From: Delphinus delphis
Lineage: Eukaryota; Chordata; Mammalia; Artiodactyla; Delphinidae
Assembly: GCF_949987515.2 (NCBI RefSeq)
Contig: NC_082694.2
Location: forward strand, 39,865,951 to 39,929,950
DNA: 64,000 nt
Direction of reading: 5' to 3'
The notes below the pieces were generated by a model, which worked only from the letters and a program-made list of their open reading frames with translations, searched no databases and had not been told where the DNA came from. The position numbers and the translations under genes were made by a program. Shown here in pieces: positions 56,726-64,000 of the stretch (positions are counted from its first letter, which is position 1; every line of letters begins with the position of its first letter).

Positions 56726-57000
56726 GTTGAAAGAGAGCTGGGCCAGTAATCAGAAGACTGAAGTGGTGGTTTTGGTTTTGCCTCACTTTACTTTAAAACA
56801 ATTTTTTTGTGGGGGTCAGATGTTTCTTTTTTTAAGATTAAAGCGTAGTTAATTTACGGTTTTGCCTCACTTTAACTGTTGGGCTTTGGGCAAGTGACTT
56901 TGCTTCTTTTGGGGCCTCAATGTCCTCATTTATAAAATAAGAAGAAAAAACTAGCAGACATAATGTTATATGTGCAACAAAGAGAATATTCATGAAAGCT
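56726..57000 (+). mobile_element. MIR (sense), carrying a micro-insertion
   Basis: 'gtggtttagttgaaagagagctgggccagtaatc' leads to the core, which is interrupted at 56791-56857. It resumes with 'actgttgggctttgggcaagtgactttgcttc', 'cctcaatgtcctcatttataaaataag'. It lies head to head with the antisense MIR on its left. Confidence 0.8.
56774..56874 (-). mobile_element. 67-bp retroinsertion with perfect 17-bp TSD
   Basis: The 17-bp ggttttgcctcacttta occurs perfectly at 56774-56790 and 56858-56874. The 67 bases between them end in 'tttttttaagattaaagcgtagttaatttac', resembling the extreme 3' end of an antisense artiodactyl/cetacean L1 (T-rich tail then 'gtatagttgatttacaatg'). The left part (56791-56822) is of unknown origin and may be added sequence. 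It appears to be an extremely 5'-truncated L1-mediated insertion. Confidence 0.85.
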
Positions 57001-57333
57001 ATTGCTAAACTAATCTTTATATAAAGTTAAGATTTCACATTACAGTCATCCCCGCTTATCCACAGTTTCAGCTTCCTCAGTTTCATTTACCTGTGGTCAA
57101 ATATAGTCTGAAAATATTAATGGAAAATTCCAGAAATAATTCATAATTATTAAATTACACACTAAGTGGTATGATAAAATCTCATGACCTTCATCTCTGT
57201 TCTGCTGGGGACAGGAATCATCCCTTTGTCCAGCGTATCCTGCCCTTTAGTCACTTAGTAGCATCTCACTTACCAGATCGACTGTTGTGGTATCCCAGTG
57301 CTAGTGTTCAGGTAACCCTTATTTTACTTAATA

Positions 57334-58560
57334 ATGGCCCCAGATCTCAAGAAGAGTGTTGCTGGCAATTCAGATATTGTTTCCTTTAAGTGAACAGCTG
57401 AAAGTTCTTGACTTAAGGAAAGGCAAAAAAATGTATACTGAGATTGCTAAGATCTGTGGTAAAAATGAATCTTTCATCTGTGAAATTGTGAAGAAGGAAA
57501 AAGCATTGCTAAAGAAGACATGTAAATGGTCAATAGGCACATGAAAAGATGCTTGATATCACTAATCATAAGGGAAATGCAAATCAAAGCCACAGTGAGA
57601 TATCACCTCACACCTGTCAGAATGGGTATTATCAAAAAAATAACAAATAACAAGTGTTGGTGAGGATGTGGAGAAAACAGAACTCTGGTGCACTGTTGGT
57701 GGGAATGTAAATTGGTGCGGCCCCCAAGGAAAACAGTATGGAAGTTCCTCAAAAAAATAAAAATAGAACTACCACATGATCTAGCAATTCTACTTCTAAA
57801 TAAAGTTTTTATCTGAAGAAAACAAAAACACTGATTTGAAGAGATATATGTACCCCTAAGTTCATTGCAGCACTATTTACAATAGCCAGGATATGGAAAC
57901 AACCTGAGTGTCCATCAACAGATGAATGAATGAAGAAGATACAGTGGATATCTACAATGGAATATTACTCAACCATTAAAAGAGAATGAAATCTTGCTAT
58001 TTGCAGCAACATGGATGGACCTGGAGGATATTTTGCTTAGTGAAAAAGTCAGAGAAAGACAAATGGTTTCACTTATGTGTGAAATCTGAAAAACAAATGA
58101 ACGAGCAAAACAAAACAGAAATAGACTCACAGAGACAGAGAACAAACTGGTGGTTGCCAGAGGAGAGAGGGATGGGGGAGACGAACAAAATATGTGAAAC
58201 GGGTTAAACGGTATAAACTTCCAGCTATAAAATAAGTCAGGGGGATGTAATGTACAGAATAGGGAAGTTAGTAATATTGTAACAATTTTGTATGGTGACA
58301 GATGGTAACTAGATTTATTGTGGTGATCATTTCATAATGTGTAAAAATATTGAATCACTATTAGTGCTTAGTTTCAGGTGAAACTAATGTAATATTGTAT
58401 GTTAGTTGTAATTCAATAAAAAGAAGAAATTTGTGCTAATTTTGCTGTTAAACCTCAAACTGCGAAAGTTATGGCCGCAGTGCATGTTAAGTGCTTAGTT
58501 AAGATAAAAAAGGCATTAGATTTCTATAATAAGATATACAGAGAGAGAAAGAGACCACAT
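57334..58560 (+). pseudogene. Tigger transposase N-terminal remnant, interrupted
   Basis: Pogo-like transposases bind transposon ends through N-terminal helix-turn-helix domains and cut with a DDE nuclease domain. Here ATG at 57334 opens MAPDLKKSVAGNSDI, then a frame change leads to FPLSEQLKVLDLRKG and EIAKICGKNESFICEIVKKEKA (57380-57510), the first DNA-binding helix-turn-helix region. After the L1, the reading continues as FAVKPQTAKVMAAVHVKCLVK (about 58440-58500). The remainder of the transposase, including the DDE catalytic core, is deleted. Dead relic. Confidence 0.85.
57505..58425 (+). mobile_element. L1 3' fragment inserted in Tigger
   Basis: The ORF2 tail ('gaagacatgtaaatggtcaataggcacatg', 'gtgagatatcacctcacacctgtcag', 'gaatgtaaattggtgcgg', 'gcactatttacaatagccagg') and a 3' UTR ('aacaaactggtggttgccagag', 'gtaatgtacagaatagg') end at 'attcaataaaaag'. 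It carries many stops. A TSD is hard to define because both flanks are A/G-rich (aagaaggaaaaag and aaaaagaagaaa). Confidence 0.88.
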
Positions 58561-58684
58561 TCACATAACTTTTATTACAGTATATTTTTATAATTGCTTT
58601 ATTTTATTATTAGTTATTGCTGCTAATCTCTTATTGTGCCTAATTTATAAATTAAATTTTATCATAGTTATGTATAGGGAAAAC

Positions 58685-58708
58685 ATATATATATACATAC
58701 ATACATAC

Positions 58709-58781
<73 letters not shown>
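58685..58781. repeat. (TA)n / (TACA)n microsatellite
   Basis: About 97 bases of AT dinucleotides with ATAC interruptions, sitting within the Tigger 3' part where 'tatatatag' normally occurs once, so it probably grew from that seed. Likely cruciform-prone and polymorphic. Confidence 0.95.
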
Positions 58782-58872
58782 GGGTTTGGTACTGAAATCT
58801 GCAGTTTTAGGCCTTCACTGGGGGTCTTGGAACAAATCCCCCATTGTACTCAATGTGACATTATTGACTGTT

Positions 58873-59689
58873 GTTACCTGCTCATAAGTCTGTCTTGCAA
58901 AGAGCATATTATATTCATGTAGGGCAGATGCTATGTCTTATAATATCTCCTGGTCCCACTCCTGGCCTGGCCACTATTTACCTTTTAATGGGTGCCTTTA
59001 ATAGGCTTTTAATAGGTGCCGTCTATGCCCTTGGTTAAACCCTAGTCCCTGTCAATATCTGTAACTGTTCTTTCCCTAAAATCTTGATGTTCAAAAGCCT
59101 CATCTCTTTGAACACTCTATCCTATGTTTTCAGCACCTCCTCTTCAATACTCTTCAAACACAAGGGAATCTTCAGTCCATGGATTCTACCTCCTATTCAC
59201 CATCCATTGTCCTCCTCAGGCTTAGCTCCATGGTTATTGATACAAAGGCGTATCCTTATATGTATTGAGGCCTCTTACCTACTCCATCTCCATTGAATCC
59301 TCCTGTCAAAACCCCAACTCTCTGCCTACCCTGGACCCACACCCAAAAAGCCAAACATGGCTGGAGAAATTACACCACTGTGCTGACTTTATACGTGTGA
59401 GGACAAATCTCAGTCCCACAGTCTTACCGCATTCCCTTTGTGAATTTACCTGCCTTCTCTTCAAGATGCTACTTCAAACCTCCTCTCCTTTCAAAACACC
59501 AATACTCCTCCCTCCTTCGTGTGGAGGGTCTCAGTTCTTATTTCCTAGAGGCAAATAGGAGCAATTGGATGAGGATCTCTCCTATGTGCACCATGAGGTG
59601 AACTGGCCTCCCTGCACGGGAACCTTTGTGTTCGGCCTACCTCCCTAGTGGACTGTGCCACCTCTGAACATCGAAGAGCTCAGCCCTCT
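58873..59689. other. Unassigned, pyrimidine-rich sequence
   Basis: Rich in C and T. It may be the upstream part of the L2 element that follows ('ctcctcaggcttagctcc..', 'ctggagaaattacaccactg'), but I could not place it firmly. Confidence 0.3.
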
Positions 59690-60075
59690 GCTCATCGCAC
59701 TCTACAGACTCAGGGCCCTCCCACCTGCTGTTGTACCATCTCTAGTGCTCTCCTCCAGATCTTCGCATGGCTCGTTCTTTCTGACCCACGGGCCTGCTCC
59801 CATGTCACATTCTAAACAAGCTCTTCCTGACAACTCTATCTAAAACAGTACTCCCTCTCAGGCCATCACTTCCAGTCTCCTTAGTTCCTTCATAGCACAG
59901 CTCATCTGAAATGGACTCTATTTATTTGTTTACTATCTGTCTTCCCCAAGAGCATGTGGGCACACTAGTGGGGAAACTTGTCTGTCTTGTTCCCTGCTGT
60001 GTTCCTAGCACCTGGAAGAGCCCCTGGCACATAGTAGGTACACAATTAATGTCTACTGAATGAATGAACAAACAA
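59690..60075 (+). mobile_element. L2 3' region (sense)
   Basis: 'caagctcttcctgacaactctatctaaaacagtactccc', 'cttcatagcacagctcatc', 'ctatttatttgtttactatctgtcttccccaagagcatg', 'cttgtctgtcttgttccctgctgtgttcctagcacctgg' and 'cccctggcacatagtaggtacacaattaatgtctactgaatgaatgaac' are the L2 3' landmarks in order. Confidence 0.88.
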
Positions 60076-60708
60076 AATTAGCACCATCTTAATGATCCTG
60101 GGTAAATCATTTTTATTGGTATCAATTTTTATAATCTACAAAGCAAGAGAATTGGCTCCCCATTGACTAATGCCTATTCCGGATTCTATTCTTCCCGAAT
60201 GAAGGTCATTTGGGTCACCACAGTCATTGTCTGTGATCCAGCCATGAGGTTAGTGTGTGTTTAATGCCCATGAATTCTGTGTGAATCCTGAAAGCATCTG
60301 CTTGGCTGGATTTCTGCATCGTTTGGCTGGAGTGTTCTAGTCATGGAACTTGAACAGTAGAAGATCAGTTGAGAATGCTGTGGGCATTTGAGGACACGAG
60401 TGCCAAGAGATCACAAGGGAATTTAGTAAAGGCTGCTAACCAGGTTACGATGACTTCACAAAGCAGGCAGGGTGGATTCTCAGTTGGGCTGCAGGCTCTG
60501 TGGAGCGTACGTGCTGCTCTGGGCTGACCGTCCTCTGGGTAGTCCCATAGCGTGGTGTTGCCGGTGACCCATCTGTTCACTCACACCTTGGCCTGACCAG
60601 GCGCTGGTGCTGAGGAACTTTCAGTTTCAGTCTAGGCAGGAGGGAGGTACATGTGTTTCCAGTTTGGTAAAGAGAGCCTGTGAGGTGTGATGTGAATCCC
60701 AAAGTTAA
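60076..60708. other. Unassigned sequence
   Basis: No recognised repeat or exon. Confidence 0.35.
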
Positions 60709-60742
60709 TAGTAGTAATAGTACTACTACTACTACTACTACT
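60709..60742. repeat. (TAC)n triplet repeat with inverted start
   Basis: About seven TAC/ACT units (60721-60742) preceded by 'agtagtaatag', the opposite-strand form of the same triplet, giving a short foldback (agtagta against tactact). Confidence 0.9.
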
Positions 60743-61119
60743 AAATGCCTCTCCTTACACTTGTGCCCATGTGCCACAGTGCTGAGGGTTTTATACGTTG
60801 TCTCATTTAATCTACTCTATGGAGAAGATACGTATAGCAGATGCTATTGGTGCCCCAACCATCTCCCTGACCCCACCGCTGAGGTCACCTGTGGGTGCAG
60901 TGGACGTTTCTCATGCCCACTGACAGCTTTCCACCTCAAGCCCGCATGTGTCTCAGTTCTCTGCCTGAGGGATTTTTCTCCTGCTGGGTGGTAGCTTGCT
61001 GTGCCCACAAGCAAGGCAGCTCAGACGTATGGGAGTCTGAATCCCCTCAGGGGCAATACTTAACTAGTAAGGGACAAGAGCTAATGGATCGCACCCCAGC
61101 ATCTCCGTCCTTTGGTGGG
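60743..61119. other. Unassigned sequence
   Basis: No recognised repeat except a possible MIR word near 60780-60860 ('gtgctgagggttttatacgttgtctcatttaatc'). Confidence 0.35.
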
Positions 61120-61350
61120 ACAATTTGGAGGTGCATCACACATGGATCCTGAGAAGGTCCCCAGGAGATAGGGCCTCATTGCCCACCACGGAGACCAGCT
61201 CACTTTCTGGCTGTTCTCCCTCCCTTGTCTCATTTTCTTCCCTCTCTCACTTATGTTTCCTGCAATCACCCCTGATAAAATAAAAGTACCTGAGCTCAGA
61301 TCTTTCTCGCAGGGTCTGCTTTTGGGGGAACCCAACCCAGGGCAATAATT
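61120..61350 (+). repeat. Possible LTR-like remnant
   Basis: 'ggtgggacaatttggaggtgc', 'aaggtccccaggagatagggcctcattgcc', 'gataaaataaaagtacctgagc' and 'cagggtctgcttttgggggaacccaaccc' resemble the polyadenylation end of an old mammalian LTR (aataaa-like, then 'tctgcttctgggggaaccc'). Class and boundaries are uncertain, and no viral coding sequence is visible. Confidence 0.35.
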
Positions 61351-62487
61351 GATCCCCATTTTTCAGATGAAGACACTGCAGAGAGAAGGAGCAGAGGAAT
61401 CTCCATGCCTCTAGTTCGTGTTTCTCTTTAACCAGTTTGGGGCTTCCTAGACTGGCTCGCATCTCCCCACGTGAACCATAACCATCTTTGGTCACCAGGT
61501 TCCTAGGCCTTGGCCAACTGTTTCTGAGATCTGAAAGCGTTTGACTAAGTTGGATCTCTGGCAAGGAGAAGGCATCCCTGTGGGGCTGGAGGTTGGACTC
61601 ATGTTGAGACATGCAGCCAAGACACCTAGGCCCACCTGGTTGAAAACAGCATGACACATTCTGGAAACGCCAGCCTCAGTGCCTGGGTAGACGTGACTGG
61701 ACAGGCTGTGTTTGTCCTGCTGTGTTCCATGTTGCAGTGACTCAGGTACAGGTGTGACTTTCTTCTTTTTCAAACTCTCTTCTCCACCCTCAGAGATCTG
61801 GGCTGTGTGTGGGTCACAGCATGTCCTTTGGGGGGAACCTTTTAGCCCAAAGTGTTGGAGGGAGGGAAAGAGACTTGCCAGCAGAGGTGGTAGAACCCAA
61901 GCCAGGTATTTGGAACTGGGAAAGGTGGGATGATTTTTGGAGAGGAAGTGTTGGGACGGAACAGGGTTATGCTCTCTAGAACTCAGTGGCCTCTCTGGGC
62001 TGAGCGTCTTCCTTGATGACATTCTGGTGTCTGGAGCCCTCATGACTGCAGCACTCCCTGCAGTGCTTGCTTGATCAGGGGGAATATGCAGCAAGGGTTT
62101 GAAGACTCCACCATAAAACAAGAGTAATGACCTGTAGTCCATGGGGCCGTTAGGACGACAAATGGGGATTACAGCAGATGAGAGGACTAGGCCCTGTGTG
62201 GAGCTTGACTCACAGCCCCCAGCACACCGGGGTGTCTTGCCTGCCAGCCTTCCTCTGTGCCTTTCCATGGAATGGCAGATCATTGAGAGGGAAGGTTTCA
62301 CCCCCTTTATGTCTGTGATATGGAATATATAACATAGTATGCAGGAGAAATCTTTACTGAGAAATGTTCACTGCAGGAAAGGTCTTGGTTATTTAACAGG
62401 AGGCTTCCTTTTCCTCCCTGTAAACAGAGGAATGTCAGTAATGAACTGTTCACGAGAGGGACACCAGGTTCCCAGCTTTCTAAGCTG
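61351..62487. other. Unassigned sequence with a 269-codon minus-strand frame
   Basis: A minus-strand frame at 61492-62301 (269 codons) is the longest open frame outside LINE sequence. Its composition is rich in Ser and Pro, with no recognisable domain, signal peptide or membrane segment. No splice, poly-A or TSD evidence accompanies it. The local GC content is moderate, so a chance frame is the simplest reading. Confidence 0.35.
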
Positions 62488-62494
62488 GAAGAGC

Positions 62495-62665
62495 AGTGAT
62501 TCCGAACGTTGGTATGGGTAAGAATTATCTGGGGGAGCTGGTTCAAATGCAGATTATCTGCCAGTGCCCGCAGAGATGCAGATTTAGTAGGTGTCTACAT
62601 TTTAATAAGCAACACCAGGTGGTTTTATCTACTTCTCCTAAGAGACCACTTCGAGAATCAGTGAT
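62495..62665 (+). mobile_element. MER5A-like hAT remnant
   Basis: 'gcagtgattccgaacgttgg..gggtaagaattatctgggggagctggttcaaatgcagatt', 'gcagatttagtaggtgtctacattttaataagcaacaccaggtggtttt' and 'gagaccacttcgagaatcagtgatgc' give the MER5A order between its two terminal hAT-like repeats. Confidence 0.85.
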
Positions 62666-63829
62666 GCTGACAACACCGGCACCCTCAAATTCCTGATGCC
62701 TCCTGTTCTCAGAGCCCATCCCTGGTGTTTGAGGTGTCACTGACAGACAGGAAGTTTCCCTCTTCTTCAATGCCAGATAGTTTTTCCAGGCAAACCCTTA
62801 GCAATAACAAAATGGCTCCTGGCCAGGGACTCCCACCTCATGAGCTGCTTCGCCTCCTGGAGACAGTCCCAGGGCAGAGTCTTGGCATCTCTTCAGAGGG
62901 AATCCACCACTTTAAACCCATTCTTCCTTCACTCAGATACAGGGGCAGAAAACTTTCCCCCAACCTTGACATCATGCCTACTTCTTGACAACCCTATTCA
63001 AGTGTTGTGTTTCTGGGTCTCAGATTGCATATTTGTCCTTGAGCTGCCCAAGAATGTGGGACAGCCCAGCTGTGATTCAGTTTATTTTCATGGGTAGGGA
63101 TGGGAAAGGTGGTGAGGACTCTTAGGGGAAGGGGTTGGTCCCCCTTCTCATCATGGGTGAAGAGGGTTGTTTGTAGCTTCTCAAGTCCACAGGCATAAAA
63201 GTCCCACAACATCTAGAATCCCAGCTGGGCTGTGTGGTGAGCTCTTGACAGTCACTGCAGACCAGCAGGAACACACTGAGATTTAGCATTTGACCCGCAG
63301 TCCTGCAATCTGCTTGCTGATTTGCGAGGGTAGTCTTTGTGGTTCCTCTTCAGTCCCATGTCTGCTGTCTCCGGCACCCGGTTTCCTCTCTCTTCTCTTT
63401 CTTCCTTCCTTTTTGATTCTCTCTTTCGCTCTCTCTGTTCCCTCTGCATTTTTCAGCCCTTTACAATGGAAGCATCTGTCTTAAATCTGCAGGGCTAGTA
63501 CAAATGTTTACTAGGCTTATTTAATAGGAAGAATAATGATAAGTGCTTCTGTTTGTTTTACTAAGTGATCCCCAAGCAGGAAAAAAGAAAATCCTCCGCC
63601 TACGGGGAAGATACAATCACCCTAAATTTGTATTCATAAAGAGGAGGAAAAGACTAATATTGTGATTATAGTCATCACTCATCAGTATTGGTCAGATCCC
63701 TTTGTACCATCTCATCAGCAACAACCTTGCTGTAGACCAAAACCTAAAGAAGGAGAGCGCCTTTGGGGGTTGGCTGAGGTGAGGGACGGTTGAACTGTTA
63801 CATTCTAAGCCCAAAGGGAGCCATATGCT
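62666..63829. other. Unassigned sequence with a CT-rich patch
   Basis: No recognised repeat; a CT-rich low-complexity patch lies at about 63385-63445. The frames across it reflect that bias. Confidence 0.35.
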
Positions 63830-64000
63830 TTTTAAAAACAACTATACTGAAGTATGATTGACATACAATAAACATATTTAAAGTGTAAAATTTGAAAAAT
63901 TTGGATAAGTGCACACACCTGGGAAACCATCATCACAATGAAGATAGTGAACATATCCATCCCTCAATGTCCCTTTGTAATTCTTTGTTCCTGTCCCTCT
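63830..64000 (-). mobile_element. Old L1 3' end (antisense), runs off the window
   Basis: 'ttaaaaacaactatactgaagtatgattgacatac', 'gtgtaaaatttgaaaaatttgg' and 'ggaaaccatcatcacaatgaagatagtgaacatatccatc' follow the widespread old-L1 antisense 3' layout ('attgagatataattcacatacc..aaccatcaccacaatc'). Confidence 0.75.

Larger units (their letters stand above)
57041..58872 (+). mobile_element. Tigger/pogo-type DNA transposon, split by L1
   Basis: Begins after TA (57041-57042) with cagtcatccccgcttatcc, then 'gaaaatattaatggaaaattccagaaataattcata', typical of Tigger ends. A transposase start follows. The sequence is interrupted by an L1 (about 57505-58425). The 3' part has 'ttattagttattgctgctaatctcttattgtgcctaatttataaattaaa' and 'gggtttggtactgaaatctgc..cactgggggtcttgg'. 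Its right terminus is decayed, and the end near 58872 is estimated. Confidence 0.85.

Noticed and set aside
1..64000. Prokaryotic features: operons, ribosome binding sites, insertion sequences, phage
   Set aside because: Repeat content (MIR, L2, L1, SINE) shows mammalian nuclear DNA, so such features do not apply.

Overview
The window is mammalian nuclear DNA, most probably from a cetacean (whale or dolphin). The best evidence is a set of tRNA-Glu-derived SINEs of the CHR type (978-1102, 5330-5640, 22883-23092, 45406-45512). The copy at 22883-23092 has a perfect 16-bp target-site duplication (TSD) and is young. They occur with artiodactyl/cetacean-style L1 3' ends, a ruminant/cetacean-type mariner MITE and many old eutherian repeats (MIR, L2, hAT and Tigger remnants). 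I recognised no BovB LINE and no typical ruminant Bov-tA/ART2 SINE, which argues against a ruminant. No species can be named from this.

I find no intact protein-coding gene, no exon I can defend and no functional RNA gene. The open frames are short and explained by chance, tandem repeats or transposon coding relics. The window therefore reads as intergenic or deep intronic sequence. The recognisable coding remains are a broken L1 ORF2 (50500-54283), short ORF2 3' pieces in other L1 copies and a shattered pogo/Tigger transposase (57334-58560).

Layout: 0-5 kb holds a SINE, a long old L1 3' end, a repeat-poor patch (3.4-3.7 kb), a short hairpin and a MIR. 5-20 kb is mostly unassigned sequence with scattered MIR/L2, a polypurine tract and a 36-bp minisatellite at 11.3-11.6 kb. 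19.4-26.6 kb is transposon-rich: a complete hAT-like element with TSD, a mariner MITE, a long TG repeat, the young SINE, an antisense L1 and a second old L1 3' end. 28-31 kb is pyrimidine-rich L2 sequence. 31-46 kb has the fewest young insertions and contains several AT-rich, repeat-poor islands, the longest at about 36.8-40.3 kb, which look like candidate conserved non-coding (enhancer) sequence. 47-48.3 kb is a nest of three antisense L1 events. 50.4-54.65 kb is an L1 lacking ORF1 but with near full-length ORF2 and 14-bp near-matching flanks. 56.5-58.9 kb has a MIR pair, a 67-bp micro-insertion with a perfect 17-bp TSD, and a Tigger split by an L1. 59-64 kb is L2, MER5-like and unassigned sequence.

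I saw no clear sign of a new gene system. The leads most worth checking are the repeat-poor islands, the ORF1-less L1, the hAT element with a long internal palindrome, the minisatellite and the 19-bp-stem hairpin at 4626-4672. Transposon family names come from recognising sequence motifs by eye, and the boundaries of old repeats are approximate.
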